64,000 bases of DNA from Lycocorax pyrrhopterus obiensis. Taxonomy: Eukaryota > Chordata > Aves > Passeriformes > Paradisaeidae. Shown here piece after piece: positions 1-12,135 of this stretch. The position numbers were made by a program, and so were the translations under genes. The notes under the pieces were generated by a model. It worked only from the letters and a program-made list of their open reading frames with translations, did no database searches and had not been told where the DNA came from. The DNA is taken from the NCBI GenBank assembly GCA_014706295.1, contig JACSVZ010000001.1, positions 45,770,383-45,834,382 on the forward strand, written 5' to 3'. Position 1 is the first letter of the stretch. Each line of letters begins with the position of its first letter.

Positions 1-1383
1 TCAAAAGATTTATACAATTCTTATAACTTTGGGCTGCATCAACAATTGGTACTGAAGTGATATTTTTTTATGGGAGACAGGCAGTCAGCTGCTCTCAGAC
101 ATAAGAGTCAGGAAATCTGACTGTACTTCAACTGGAATATTTGTAACTATAATTTGAAGCCGACTACTCAGAGGTGCACTTGGTAATTAATTGGCTGACT
201 GTAATATATGGTTTAAAAAAAAAAAGTAGGTAAAACATAACTAGCATATATATAAACTTACAAGTATTTTTTTTAATGGATACTGACTAGAAGCCCAAAG
301 TAATCAGAAAATAAGTCAAAGTCCATAGAAGTCCACACAAATTCTATTGGTTTCACACTAGGTTTTATCTTCTACATGGTCAAAAGGCACTTTATCCCAT
401 TCAGCTTCAAAGAAAGTTTTGAATGGCTAGGTGGTAGTGGAGAGGATGACTTCAGTCTAAACCTACAGTAATTAAGGTCAATGGATAATAATGCTTCTGG
501 GGTTGCAAAAATTGCTAAGAAAAGGGAGTACAAATTGATTAGTAGAGAACTTTTTGTGCTGCGCAATGCCAAACCATGACCCAATCTTTCTTTGTGTATG
601 TTCTTGAGCCATTGGCAAGCAAAATACATTTTGAAAAATGTGCAACTGATTCATCATAACTGAAGATTGCAAGAACTCAGGTGACTTTTGTTCTCTACAG
701 ACCAGTCACCTCTAGGCATTTTTTTTTTTAATTGACATTCAAATATTGCCAAGTTCAGGAGGAGAGGAAAGGAGGATCTGTCTGTTCCAAGAGGTTGATT
801 CAGATCAAGAAATATTTCTCACTCCAATACCAAAATTTATGAGCAAGATGAACAATCTAAGAAAAGGATAGGAAATTTTAACTTTGATACTAAACTCTTC
901 GTATATTATGTAGAACTGGAAGTTCTCTGTCAAAGGGTTAAACAAAAAAAAACCTAAAAAAAGACCCCAAAAAGAAATAAAGAATATTCGAGACCTATTG
1001 CACAGATACTAAAGGAGGAAACAGTGCAAATTTCAGAAATGTTTAAATTTTTTCTGCGAGCTGATTAATACAACAAAACAGGATTATTAAGAAGAAGTAT
1101 GCAAGGGAAAATACCTTGGTTTCATCTGTTCCCATTGCATCATACTTCATTAAATGACTAACAATCCAGTATTTTGTAAGGAACCATGCTCTTAAGTATA
1201 GTAGGATAAAATGTATTTTCACTCAAGCAGAACATTTAAAGGACCATATGACTTTTTAACCTGAAAAATGAAACATAAAGGATATTAACTTTAATATGCC
1301 TTTCTTTGAAATAGTTTATTTCAGGGAATGGGATTTTTGCATGATGGTAGTTACCAATGCATACAATGTCACACATATGCAGG

Positions 1384-1519
1384 TGCAGCCTAGAAAGCCA
1401 ACTATAACCTCGGCTGCATCAGATGCATGGCCAGCTGGATGAGGGAGGTAATTCTCTAGATGATCTTTAAGGTTTCTTGCAACATAAACCATTCTATTAT
1501 TCTATAATTTTATGATCTG
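1384..1519 (+). mobile_element. CR1 LINE 3' remnant, internally deleted
   Basis: The first half resembles the CR1 3' region that reads like 'ggccagctgg..gagggaggt'. It jumps directly to the terminal CR1 segment (tagatgatctttaagg) and ends in imperfect ATTCTAT-type tail repeats. The usual several hundred bases between these two parts are missing, so the copy is internally deleted. It is non-coding. Confidence 0.7.
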
Positions 1520-1970
1520 TATACTTACACATTAGGTATACAAATATGAGTCTAAATTAATTTAGTTAGAAAATGCAATAGGGTGATATAAATTTTTTTC
1601 CTTTAACCTGATTGTTTTCTTACAAATTGAATATCTTTTTCAGCAGATATTTCAGAGAATTGCCTCTCAGTAAGGGTCATATAAAAATGAAATTTCATGC
1701 TTAGACGATAAGTACTAGGTCTGTATATCACTTTTGGAGGAGAATCCTAGCCTTTGTTTACACAATTACGATGTGTTCATGACTGCAAAAAGCCACACAA
1801 ACAGTGTGGTCAGAGCAGAAGAAGGTTTTGAGTAGGACCTATCCCAATACATAAAAAGGGGCAATAGTTCTGTGAGGGAAATAAGTGTTCTGTATCCGAA
1901 ATAAATAATATAGTAGGCTCTGGTAGCTTCCATAATTATAGCTATGTAACATTATGGGCTTTTTTGTTTC

Positions 1971-1998
1971 GGTTTGGTTTGGTTTGGTTTGGTTTGGT
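1971..1998 (+). repeat. (GGTTT)n pentanucleotide run
   Basis: About five and a half consecutive GGTTT units, followed by a TG-rich patch. A simple repeat with no other evident role. Confidence 0.85.
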
Positions 1999-4289
1999 GT
2001 GTGTATGTGCATATGTCATGTTCTTTGATACTACTTAGTTAAGTCTTAGCCTTGGTGACAGTTGCTCCATATACAATTTTAATTTATAATATATGTATGA
2101 GTTTTGGGTCCTCAGCAGGCTCTCTCACCTGTGAATATTCAGATGCTAATTAGTGGTTCCAGGAAAATGCTTGCTTTCAATATGGTATATTAAGCTGTCA
2201 AACCTGTACTCATACAGAGTTCAAAGGGTTCATGTTGCAAAAATATAGGTGAAGAGTTGTTGATACAGACTTGAAGCTTCTTGCAGGCAGGGAAGGATAT
2301 ATTATTTACCGCCTACATCTTGTGTGGAATCAATGGTTCCTTGTGTGCATTCTGAGAAGTGGTGGTGAGTTGTAAATGATGGGGAGAAAATATTTTCTAT
2401 CCACTGAAATATGCTTAGTCCTCCTGTTATTTTTAAACAATGGAATTACAAATAAACAAGTCACCATGAATACTAACATTTTGAAGGCTGATCTGTAAAT
2501 CATAAACCTGCAGTACACATAAGCCTGACTGTTTTAGATTTTATTTATACAAGGTTCACAAAGTTTAAAATAGTCAGAGCAATTGATGAAGATGAATATT
2601 TGAAGTGCAGGGTACAAACCTTGTGCCAGTTCAACCGACATGCAGATGAACTTGCAGAATCACATTCTCAATAATAATCTGCTTAATGTTTCATAGAATT
2701 AACGTAGAAAAACAATCATTAACCATTTTTAAAAACTTGTTAAAGATGCAGTTTTTGAATGACAAATATTATTGATAAATAATGTGGATTTTTGGTGGAT
2801 GTCAACTCAAAAGCAAAGAATGATGTTGTTTTCACTTTTAGTGTGAATATCTATATTTAGAGATATTCTCTATCTCAAACAGCCAACCACAAGTGTTAAC
2901 ACTTGAAAACTGTTCAGTAAAAAATAGAAATTACTTAAAACTCATAAATTCAAAATTAATAAAGAAAATAATGATTTATTTGGCTGGTCATAAATAACTG
3001 AGAACCTTAGCCTTAACAGTAAAATGTCTTCAAGTCTAGATTGAGAGACACGGTTCATTAAAAGTAGCAAACTGAAAAAAAAATAAGTGATGTGTTGAAA
3101 AGAATGGCAATCAAATTTCTGCTATTCCTTAGGAATGTTTTCCCTTTGTTTTATTCTTGTTCTAAATTGTATCTTTTATTTTTAGAAAATTAAATGCTGC
3201 AGACCTCATTCTAATAAGACAAGATATACATACATACATATGACTATATATAAAAGTTTATGTATATGTGTGTGAGTATAAATATAGGACAAGATCTTGA
3301 TAGCCTTCATCACATGGAACAGTACATTGCAATAGCCCTTTAAAGGTCAACGAGGCCACCTAGAGAGCTATCAGTGCACAAGAAGTTACTGGAATCTGAC
3401 TGGTTGGAGGCTGCAGTAAACAGTCTGTATAGTAATCCAAGGCACAATAAGAACAAAACAGAAATGTTATGCTCTAGAGGGCAAATATGCTGGAGCACCA
3501 CATCTATTGTTGCTTACCAAAATGTTTTGTGGCTCTGTGGCAGTGGGATGAACAAGGAAGTAGCATTTGCAGCTTATAAAACCATCCCATGCAGTGCAGG
3601 AGGGATAAGGAACATCCTCCTTGCACAGAATAAACATTTTCCTGTAGCTGTACTGTATCTGCTAATTACTTGTTTATGAGCACAAAGAAAATAATACCTT
3701 AAGCATGATACATGCCTTTAAAAATGCCCTCCCTCAAACCAGACCGTTTTTTGTCAAAGCAATGTTTCATGCAAATACAATGCAATCTCACATGGACAGA
3801 TACCAACACTGTGCTAACATCTGTAAAACAGACAATTACAATCAACCCAGTCTTCCTACAGAACAAGATGGGCAGTTTTAAAAAGGGCTGACGGCAGTCA
3901 TTGTGCAAGCATAAGCTCTAATATTCCATTTTTTTTCTTCAGATATAAAGTATTTACAACTGTGCATACTCACCCCTACCCCAGTCACACTGAGTGGACT
4001 GGATTGAGAGCTTTACAGTCTCATTTATATATTTGAATAATTCTGCACTTCAACGTGATAGACATATTTTCCAGAGGACAAAGTTTCCCTTGTGGTGTGT
4101 TTTGTGGAGTCTATTTGGGCTGGAATGCTTTCAGGTTTCTAAAGCAAGCATTCGCAGATACAAACTAAATGCAAGGTCTGCCCAAGAGAACAAACTGCAA
4201 GAGCTGCAGTGGGTATTTACTGTTTTGCAAAATCAGGCATTAACAGCTCTTAAGCAATCTAGACGATATTTAGCTGAATTTTACTTTCT

Positions 4290-4500
4290 GAGGCTCACTT
4301 AGATAAGGGGGAAAGGAGGTGAGAGAAATTGCAGGAGGAGGAGCTGATCTGTCTCAAGGTGGAGCTGTATCTTGTATTAAATGACATTGGCAGATTAAAG
4401 CTCTCTGGTGGGGAAGGGCTTAAAGGCTGAGTCAAAAGCCAAGAAGTCTCTTTATTTACGCCTACCTCCCAGCCCCTGGCAATCTGACTAATAACAAACT
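4290..4500 (+). promoter_or_regulatory. Candidate SLITRK6 promoter region
   Basis: This block precedes the inferred non-coding first exon. It contains a consensus AP-1-type site TGAGTCA at 4428-4434 and a TATA-like TTTATTTA around 4450. No CpG island is present. Its role is inferred only from its position before the 4946/4947 splice donor, and the transcription start is unknown. Confidence 0.3.
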
Positions 4501-4725
4501 GAGCTAACAAGAAAGACTAGAAAGAACAGAGAGAACACAGGAGCAGCTTGCATCTAAAAATCTGACAAACCAAGTGATCAAGTCAAGCTCTGCTGAGCAT
4601 CTTGTTTGTTTACTGCATCCAAATGCTTGCAAACAGTTAACTATATGCAGAAAAGTCAGCCTAGCTGTGAAGTATGCTGTGAATTTTAATTGAGGAAAAA
4701 GGACAACTGCTTACAGGATGGTCTG

Positions 4726-4812
4726 ATGTGCACGGCTGCCTGGAAGATTTTTTCAATCGAACGCTTTGTACTTTGTCTTCTGAACAAGGATTTTAACTTT
4801 GTGGAGCTGTAG
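4726..4812 (+). other. Upstream ORF, 28 codons, in 5' UTR
   Basis: ATG at 4726 reads 28 codons and stops at TAG 4810-4812, inside the inferred exon 1. A two-codon frame (ATG at 4718, TGA at 4724-4726) overlaps its start. If the exon call is right, scanning ribosomes would meet these before the main start at 8258. Function is unproven. Confidence 0.3.
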
Positions 4813-4884
4813 TATTACCAGAGCTTGCAGCAAAGGGAAACTCAGAAGAAAGTGTGCATTTTTCAGAGGGAAAAATTACATTGC

Positions 4885-4917
4885 ATGGAAACAGCTGCTC
4901 CAACTGTGCATTACTGA
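4885..4917 (+). other. Upstream ORF, 10 codons, in 5' UTR
   Basis: ATG at 4885 opens a 10-codon frame (METAAPTVHY) closed by TGA at 4915-4917, 29 bases before the splice donor. It may be a translational brake on SLITRK6, but it could equally be chance. Confidence 0.3.
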
Positions 4918-4946
4918 GTGTATCGGGGAGTGTTGCTGCTGTACAG

Positions 4947-7900
4947 GTAAGAAAGACTCCAGTTAGTTAATTAGCTAAGCACATGAGAATTTAATCTCTC
5001 AGTACAAGTTGCATTTATTTTCCTGCATGACTTTGTATAACTTTTATATTAAACGATGGCAGTTTATACTGTATTTTAAACAGAGTTTGCAGGCACATTT
5101 ATTCAAACTGATTACTGTGTAGAATGTGTGTATTAAGGGAAAGCTGCATTCAAATCCCTTGAGGGGAGACGAATCGGTGTTTGATTTTATTTCCTCAAGT
5201 GCAAAAGTGGTCTGAAATGCATCATCTGACTGTGAGTCCCTTAAGAATTTAATAAAAAATCCCAAAGGCATTTAGAAATTGCTAATTCTTAGCTTGGGGC
5301 TTTGAAAATCCTCAACATAATTTTTTTTAAAATAGCTGAATTAAAACAACCAAACAAATAAACCCCCAAGCATAATAAAACAAGCTATTTCAATGTTTTA
5401 AAACCAAATAAGTTATTATTTAGGAAGCATGAAATGCTTTTGCTGTAAGGTGACTACTTCTGGAAGTATTCAACTTTGCCTCATAGAAAGAACTATGACA
5501 TTTTTTAGTCTTTTAGAATTCCTACAGAGCTTAGTTACAGTATGCAGTCAGCAGTGACTTACATGAAAGCAGATAAAATGAAAAAAACCTTAAGTTACCA
5601 TGTGGAATTTGCTGAAAAAACCTCACCACATGAAAAGGTCAGTTTTTCAAGTCTTTTAAATTACATTTTGTTGCATTGTGAATTCTTTCAGTTAAATGTT
5701 AATAATCTGTTACATGAGAGCAGTTTTTATTTTACAATAGTAGCCCACTGAGAACTTCATCACATATTTCTGAGTGTTTAGAAAAAGAAAAAAAAAAAAC
5801 TGAAAAAGGAAAAAGGAATACAAATCTCCTATTAATTTTTATTGTGTGTGTGTATATATATGTGTGTGAGAGAGTTCTGGCAGTGCTGCTTACAGAAGTA
5901 TGACGATGATTAAAATGTGAATGTTTTCCAATTGGTTACGAATGTTGTTACTTTCATCTCTGAGAGGAGGGCTTTCATTTTTATAACCTAATTTCTCAAT
6001 ATGCAATAGAATGAAACATGCCTTACAGATTTTTTTTTTTCATTTAATTTTTGCTCAGGGACTTTATAAGTGCTGTTTGAATTTGATGCGTATTGACGCT
6101 GGAATTTCTAATGAGAAAAAGTGTACAGAAATAAAGTTGAATTAGTCATAGAGTAGGTTTGAAGCCAGCAACCGTGTCAAGAGCTTGTATTTTTTACCTT
6201 GGGTCACTGGAGAGGATAGTGATGCATGTAAAGCAAGAATAAGTCTCTAGCATAATATGACCCTAGAATTATTCTGCATACTTCAAAATAACATCTTGAC
6301 ATGGTGTGTCTTATCCAATACTTCTTGGTAAAACAGGCTTAAAGGCATATATATTAAACTTAGGCAGCTGGAGTTCAAGAAGGGTTATATGAGACAACAA
6401 AATTATTTTCTCTACTAAAACAAAGATAAAAGCTCAAGTTTTTGAGGACACCTTTTCTCACACTGTGAATTGCACTTGCTACTTCTAAGCTCATATTTCT
6501 ACTCTCACTTACCAGGAGCTACTAATGGAGAAAAACAAAAATTCACTGTGCACACATTTGCTGTTGTTCCTTTTGAATGTGTGTATGTGTGTAATACTCA
6601 TACCACAGCATTAAGTGCCTGCATGTGTAAATCTTTGCAATCTGTTCTAAGGGAAGCCTTGAGAAATAGTGTTTCTAGTAACCAAGGTGCATGATATTTA
6701 AAATATGCATTGATGAGATGCCAGATCATATGGCCACACTGTAAAAATATTCATTCATGTACTTGAATTGATCCTTGTAAAAGGTTCTAATCTTTCAGAA
6801 AGTAACACACCTGGTTGTGTAGTGACCTTCTGTACTTCATGTTTCAGTAACTTAGTTTGAAAGATTGTAACCTTTATTAGATGGATTACTTAAGAATCTT
6901 GCTTTGTTCAGTCCTCAAATAAATAGCACACCCCATAAACATTACTGGTTTTTAAATCACCCATTGCATTTTAAGGGTTTTTTTGTTATTGTTTACTTTT
7001 TTTGGAAATGTGGAAATACTTAATTAAAGATTATAAGCAGTGATTTCACTCTACCTTATATATCAAGAGTTACCATTGGTCTTGCTAATTAGGCAGCCGT
7101 GACAGAAAGAAACAGAGAATCTTCAAATAGACTGTAGGAAAATTAATTTAAGCCAGTAATAAATGACTGATTTAAACATGTAAATTTTGCTTGGGACTCC
7201 ATAGCTGTATTGTAATGATGAATTTACCAAGTGTTTCAAAGTTTACGATCAGCTTGAAAGGTGATAATTATGTTACATAACATATGGTTGATACTAGTGA
7301 TAATTTTTAATTTGTAAAGAACAGTCCGTTCCACATATATTTCACTGTGGAAATAGAGGATTATAATCATTGGAAGGAGTCTAACATTAATCTCAAAAAA
7401 AGTTTGCCCTTGCTTGCTTGTTTCTTCTGACATGTACTGCATTGTCAGTTCTCTCTTTTTTACTTTAAATGTGTACACAAATTTTTTATATGTATATTAT
7501 ATGCAAACTTTATGCTACTGTGTGCTGTGGTCCTACTTTCACTAAATATCCACAAATTACAACATACACATTAAAATTTAAGTAAAGAAAGATAATTATT
7601 TTTTCTACGTCTTTTTCAGTTTGTGGGTACAAGGATTTCAGAGGAAATACCTTTTGATTTCCATACATAATGCAGAACCAAAGAGAGATTCCCTGTATCC
7701 TGACAAAATGGGCTTTTGCTCACAAGACATTATTGATCCAAACCAAATCTTATTTCTTCTCTTCAGCAGCTGGATAACATTAAGTTAATCTTAGCAAGAT
7801 ACTCTTAAAATCTGCAGTGCTATGTAGTGACACAAAGGAACGATTAAAAATATTATATTAGCTTTGATATAAGTTCCTTGGGACAGTAACTTATTGCTGC

Positions 7901-8242
7901 TGTCCACTGGCAGTCTATACAGCATATAAATAAAACCAATACACTCCTCACTATTTCCTACTTTGGGTATCAGCATGAAAGTACTGAAGATTTCCCGTTA
8001 TGACTCTGTTTATTCATTCAGTACATTAAGCTAAATATATATTCTCTAATTAGAAAATAATTCAAGTGTTTTGAATGATATGATATTGTTTGGAAGGTGA
8101 AGCAGCTCAATGACAAGCATTAGGACTGTTTTTCCGCCCAGGGGAAAAAAAAATCCATAAAACAACACAAACCCTGTGAAATCATGACTCTATTATTTCT
8201 CTTTTTCTTTTTTTTTTTTCTTTCTTTTTTTTTTTTTAATAG
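4947..8242 (+). other. SLITRK6: SLITRK6 intron 1
   Basis: The intron starts GTAAGA and ends in a very long polypyrimidine tract (about 8199-8238, mostly T) followed by AATAG. It is 3.3 kb, AT-rich, with a short TG/TA microsatellite near 5845-5870. I see no other gene or recognisable mobile element in it. The open frames inside are short and look random. Confidence 0.65.
8199..8242 (+). other. Splice acceptor with long polypyrimidine tract
   Basis: About 40 bases that are almost entirely T/C end in AATAG at 8238-8242, placing the start of exon 2 at 8243. Only 15 untranslated bases remain before the SLITRK6 ATG. Confidence 0.75.
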
Positions 8243-8257
8243 AATCTACTGGACAAG

Positions 8258-10780
8258 ATGAAGCTTTGGATTTTTATTCTATGCTCAGTTGTGGTTGCAT
8301 CTGACCCTTTCCAGTCACAGCCTTCTTTTTCTTCAGTCAGAGGATCTTGTCAGAGTCTGTGTTCCTGTGAAGAAAAGGATGATACCATGATTATCAACTG
8401 CGACAAAAGAGACATCAAGATGATATCAGAAATAAATGTCCCACCATCACGGCCTTTCCATCTTAATCTGTTAAACAATGGTCTGAGTATGTTACACGTG
8501 AATGATTTTGCTGGCCTTGTTAATGCTATTTCTCTACATCTTGGTTTTAACAATATTGCAGATATTGAGCCTGGGGCTTTCAATGGTCTCAGCCTTCTTA
8601 AGCAACTCCATATCAATCACAATTCTTTGGAAACACTTAAAGAAGATACATTTAATGGATTGGAAAATTTGGAGTTCCTTCAAGCAGACAACAATTTCAT
8701 CACAGTGATTGAAGCAAGTGCCTTTAGCAAGCTCAACAGGCTTAAAGTGCTTATTTTGAATGATAATGCCATTGAGTATCTTCCTCCAAACATATTTCGT
8801 TTTGTGCCATTGACCCATTTAGATCTGCGTGGAAACCAGTTACAGACACTGCCCTATGTTGGCTTTTTGGAACACATTGGAAGAATACTAGACCTTCAGT
8901 TGGAAGACAATAAGTGGGCCTGTAACTGTGATTTGTTGCAGCTGAAGATATGGCTAGAAAACATGCCTCCTCAGTCCATAATAGGTGATGTTGTATGCAA
9001 TAGTCCTTCAGTTATCAAAGGCAGCATATTAAGTCGGTTGAAAAAAGAATCACTTTGTCCCACCCATCCTGTTAATGAACTTGAAGATCCTTCAGGATCA
9101 CTGCCCTTGGTTGTAACCACCTCTATCAGTGATAGTCACCTCTCCACCAAGGTGATTCCACTCCTGAAAGCTCCTACTAAAGAACCAAGTTTAGTGCTTC
9201 ATACTTCCAAGCCTACTACGTTTCCAGGAATCTCTTGTCCCGTCCCTTGTCACTGCACCAGCCATATGCTCTCAGGAGTTCTTATGCACTGCCAGGAGCG
9301 AAATATTGAAAGCTTGTCTGATTTAGGACCCCCTCCTCCAAATCCTAAAAAGCTTATCCTAGCTGGAAACATTATTCAGACGTTATTGAAATCAGATCTT
9401 GTGGACTATTCCAGCTTGGAAATGCTTCACCTGGGGAACAATCGCATTGAGATCCTTGAGGAAGGTTCCTTTATGAATCTGACTAGGCTGCAGAAATTAT
9501 ATCTCAATGGCAATCATCTTACAAAGCTAAGTCAGAATCTTTTCCTTGGCCTTCAGCACCTTGAATACTTGTACCTTGAATATAATGCCATCAAAGAAGT
9601 TTTGCCAGGGACATTTAATGTTATGCCAAAACTGAAAGTCCTCTACCTAAATAACAACCTTCTGCAGGCTTTGCCACCCCATATCTTTTCAGGTGTTCCC
9701 CTCACCAGATTAAATCTGAAAACAAACCAATTTTCTCATTTGCCTGTGAGCAATGTATTGGATGAACTGGATATGCTGGTACAAATTGAACTTGAAGACA
9801 ACCCTTGGGACTGTACCTGTGATTCAGTTGGACTGCAAAAATGGATACAAAAATTGAGTAAGAATACCATGATGGGTGATATTTTTTGTAAATCTCCAGG
9901 ACACTTAGCAAAAAAGGAATTGAAATCCCTAAACAGTGAAGTCTTGTGTCCAGGTTTAATAAACAGCCCTGTCCTACCAACTCATGCCAGTTTTGTAGTG
10001 GTGACAACTTCTTCTCCTACTGCCAACACCGCAGACACCATCCTGCGGTCCCTTACAGATGCTGTCCCACTTTCTGTTCTAATATTAGGACTGCTCATTG
10101 TGTTTATAACTATTGTGTTTTGTGCGGCAGGAATAGTTGTTCTTGTTCTGCATCGGCGCCGAAGATCCAAAAAGAAACAAGTGGATGAACAAGTGAGGGA
10201 CAGCAGCCCGGTTCAACTTCAGTACAGCATGTACGGGCATAAGACAACACACCACACCACGGAGCACCCAGCTGCGACTCTCTATGAGCAACGAATAGTT
10301 ACCCCCATGGTTCAGGTGTACCACAGCCCATCCTTCAGCCCCAAACGTACTGAGAAGCAACAGGAGGAGGGAAGTGAGAAGGAAGCTAATGATTGCAAAT
10401 ATCTTCGTCGAAGTCTCCTGGAAAGAGAGAACAGTTCACCACTTACAGGTCCAAATGTCAAATACAAGGCTACAGATCAATCTGCTGAATTTCTGTCTTT
10501 TCAGGATGCTAGCTGCTTGTATAGAAACATTCTTGAAAAAGAGAGAGAACTTCAGCAACTAGGGATCACAGAGTACCTAAGAAAAAATATTGTCCAGCTC
10601 CAGCCTGACATGGAAGTTCGTTATCCTGGAACACATGAAGAGCTGAAGCTAATGGAGACACTCATGTACTCCAGGCCAAGAAAGGTTTTTCTAGAACAAA
10701 CTAAAAATGAGTATTTTGAACTCAAGGCTAATTTACATGCTGAGCCTGACTATCTGGAAGTCCTGGAGCAGCAGACGTGA
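8258..10780 (+). CDS. SLITRK6: SLIT and NTRK-like protein 6
   Basis: A single-exon coding region of 840 codons, the usual SLITRK6 length, closely similar to mammalian SLITRK6 as I remember it. A signal peptide occupies about residues 1-15. The first LRR block has an LRRNT cysteine cluster (C31, C35, C37, C48), about six LRRs, and an LRRCT (C222, C224, C247, C267). A Ser/Thr/Pro-rich linker leads to a second LRRNT (C327, C331, C333, C345), more LRRs with an NLT glycosylation sequon at 407, and a second LRRCT (C519, C521, C544, C564). One membrane helix spans about 603-632, followed by the RRRR stop-transfer at 634-637. The roughly 200-residue cytoplasmic tail ends in two tyrosine motifs (Y819, Y832). 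The final YLEVL resembles the C-terminal Trk receptor site that gave the family its name. Family members act at the neuronal surface in synapse formation and neurite control; in mammals SLITRK6 is linked to inner ear and eye innervation. The ATG has A at -3 and directly precedes the signal peptide. No breaks were seen. Confidence 0.97.
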   Translation: MKLWIFILCSVVVASDPFQSQPSFSSVRGSCQSLCSCEEKDDTMIINCDKRDIKMISEINVPPSRPFHLNLLNNGLSMLHVNDFAGLVNAISLHLGFNNIADIEPGAFNGLSLLKQLHINHNSLETLKEDTFNGLENLEFLQADNNFITVIEASAFSKLNRLKVLILNDNAIEYLPPNIFRFVPLTHLDLRGNQLQTLPYVGFLEHIGRILDLQLEDNKWACNCDLLQLKIWLENMPPQSIIGDVVCNSPSVIKGSILSRLKKESLCPTHPVNELEDPSGSLPLVVTTSISDSHLSTKVIPLLKAPTKEPSLVLHTSKPTTFPGISCPVPCHCTSHMLSGVLMHCQERNIESLSDLGPPPPNPKKLILAGNIIQTLLKSDLVDYSSLEMLHLGNNRIEILEEGSFMNLTRLQKLYLNGNHLTKLSQNLFLGLQHLEYLYLEYNAIKEVLPGTFNVMPKLKVLYLNNNLLQALPPHIFSGVPLTRLNLKTNQFSHLPVSNVLDELDMLVQIELEDNPWDCTCDSVGLQKWIQKLSKNTMMGDIFCKSPGHLAKKELKSLNSEVLCPGLINSPVLPTHASFVVVTTSSPTANTADTILRSLTDAVPLSVLILGLLIVFITIVFCAAGIVVLVLHRRRRSKKKQVDEQVRDSSPVQLQYSMYGHKTTHHTTEHPAATLYEQRIVTPMVQVYHSPSFSPKRTEKQQEEGSEKEANDCKYLRRSLLERENSSPLTGPNVKYKATDQSAEFLSFQDASCLYRNILEKERELQQLGITEYLRKNIVQLQPDMEVRYPGTHEELKLMETLMYSRPRKVFLEQTKNEYFELKANLHAEPDYLEVLEQQT

Positions 10781-10844
10781 AGTGATAACACGTTGGGCTG
10801 GGGCCGAATTTCTGTAATTTTATTTTAAGGTGGAACCATTGTAA

Positions 10845-10850
10845 ATAAAA
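10845..10850 (+). terminator. First poly(A) signal AATAAA after SLITRK6
   Basis: Canonical hexamer 65 bases after the stop codon. Further copies are at 11286-11291, 11342-11347, 11903-11908 and 12113-12118, so alternative polyadenylation is plausible. Confidence 0.45.
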
Positions 10851-11668
10851 GTGCCTTATAATAACATGTCAACAGTCAGAACTTAAGCACAGCAGTAATC
10901 CTAGCGAAGAAAAACTCAGGGATCACTGTGGGAAGCCATGGGGTTGTGTGCAGGCAATATGTCACACCCCAAGTTAAACAAGAATTTTGTGTGATTGAAC
11001 TGTGGGAGGAAGATTGCTTATTGCACTATTCCTCATCATTTTATAAAGGTGTGTATGGCACTCTCCGTTCTGTTCTCTGTTTCCCAATCTCTGGAAAAAA
11101 TGTTCAATACCCTTACACCTTTTTTTTTTCCCTCCATTTAATTAGATTCCTTTAAAAAAAAAAGACCTAAAAAAGAAAACTCCAGCACCTGTGTTTGTAT
11201 TTACAACGTTAGAGTGTATTTGTTAGGTTAGTACATGCACTGCATACATGACCACTGTCTACAACTACACCTAACATACCTTTATAATAAATATGAAAGG
11301 AGTTGAAATGTTGTCATACTAAATTTCAGTTAGAAAGAAAAAATAAAAGATAAAATATTTTTGTGTATTCACCCAGAGCCTGCAAATATTTAAGTATTTT
11401 ACACGGAACTTCATGTGCATTCTGTATCAGTATGTGGAAGGAAAAATATGTAACTATGTTTACCCAATGTCTTCAACAAAGAAAACTGCAAGCCTTTTGC
11501 TTCTTTCCCTATCTGATAGCTTTACCTAAGTTTGGACAATCTTTTCTTGAGCCGCTGCTATAAAATATTGTGCATCACTGGTGTTTCAACTCATAATCCT
11601 GGGCAATTTGAAAAGCTACTGAGAATCAGCTGTAAATATATTACTGTGTTTAGTAAGTTTGATTTTTT

Positions 11669-11690
11669 TATATATATATATATATATATA
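11669..11690. repeat. (TA)n microsatellite
   Basis: Eleven TA units preceded by a T run and followed by an imperfect ATGTATATA patch. It probably lies in the 3' UTR of SLITRK6. Confidence 0.85.
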
Positions 11691-12135
11691 CATATGTATA
11701 TAAATAACTTCTGTGCTGGCTTTAAATATTCTTGAAGGAAATGAGTTTGCTGTGGCTAGGAATTTCCAAGTGCAAATACAGGTCCTTTCCCACCCTACCC
11801 AAAAACAACGCTCAGACAGAATAACTACAACAATACACACATGAGGAAGGATAATAGTATTTAGCTATTTGTACAAAAATATATTTTCTGAAATTAGAAG
11901 AAAATAAAGTGTTGTGGGAAAAATAGGTTAGAAAAACGTAGAACACTGCAGGTTTATTTTTGCAATGAATTCTCACTAGATTTATATTTACTATTTATTC
12001 TGTATAATTTTGTATTTTTTTTTTTTTTGTCCAACTCACAGGAAAAGAAAAAAGCTTATTCCTGGCTGATTTTCAAACTAATCAAGGAACTGCTCTCTAT
12101 TAATGAAAAAGAAATAAAGACTTTTTTAAATGTCT

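Larger units (their letters stand above)
1..4290. other. Upstream flank of SLITRK6, no gene seen
   Basis: AT-rich sequence with only short random open frames and no recognisable protein. It holds a rearranged CR1 remnant (1384-1519), a GGTTT pentanucleotide run (1971-1998) and short TA/CA-rich patches near 3225-3275. I see no promoter or exon here that I can support. Confidence 0.6.
4480..4946 (+). other. SLITRK6: Inferred SLITRK6 non-coding exon 1 (5' UTR)
   Basis: The 3' boundary is a strong vertebrate donor, CAG/GTAAGA, cut after 4946. It pairs with the acceptor at 8242 just before the coding exon. SLITRK genes typically have untranslated 5' exon(s) and one coding exon, which fits. The 5' boundary given here is a guess about 30 bases past a TATA-like run. 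The exon carries upstream ATGs that open a 28-codon and a 10-codon reading frame, both closed before the donor. Confidence 0.5.
10781..12135 (+). other. SLITRK6: SLITRK6 3' UTR, end uncertain
   Basis: The stop codon TGA at 10778-10780 is followed by AT-rich non-coding sequence with AATAAA hexamers at 10845, 11286, 11342, 11903 and 12113. The first would give a very short 3' UTR. The later ones would give 0.5-1.3 kb, which is more usual for this gene family. A (TA)n run sits at 11669-11690. Which signal is used cannot be told from sequence alone. Confidence 0.5.

Noticed and set aside
8350..10562. Other frames of 60-100 codons on both strands
   Set aside because: All lie inside the SLITRK6 coding region and are shadows of it.
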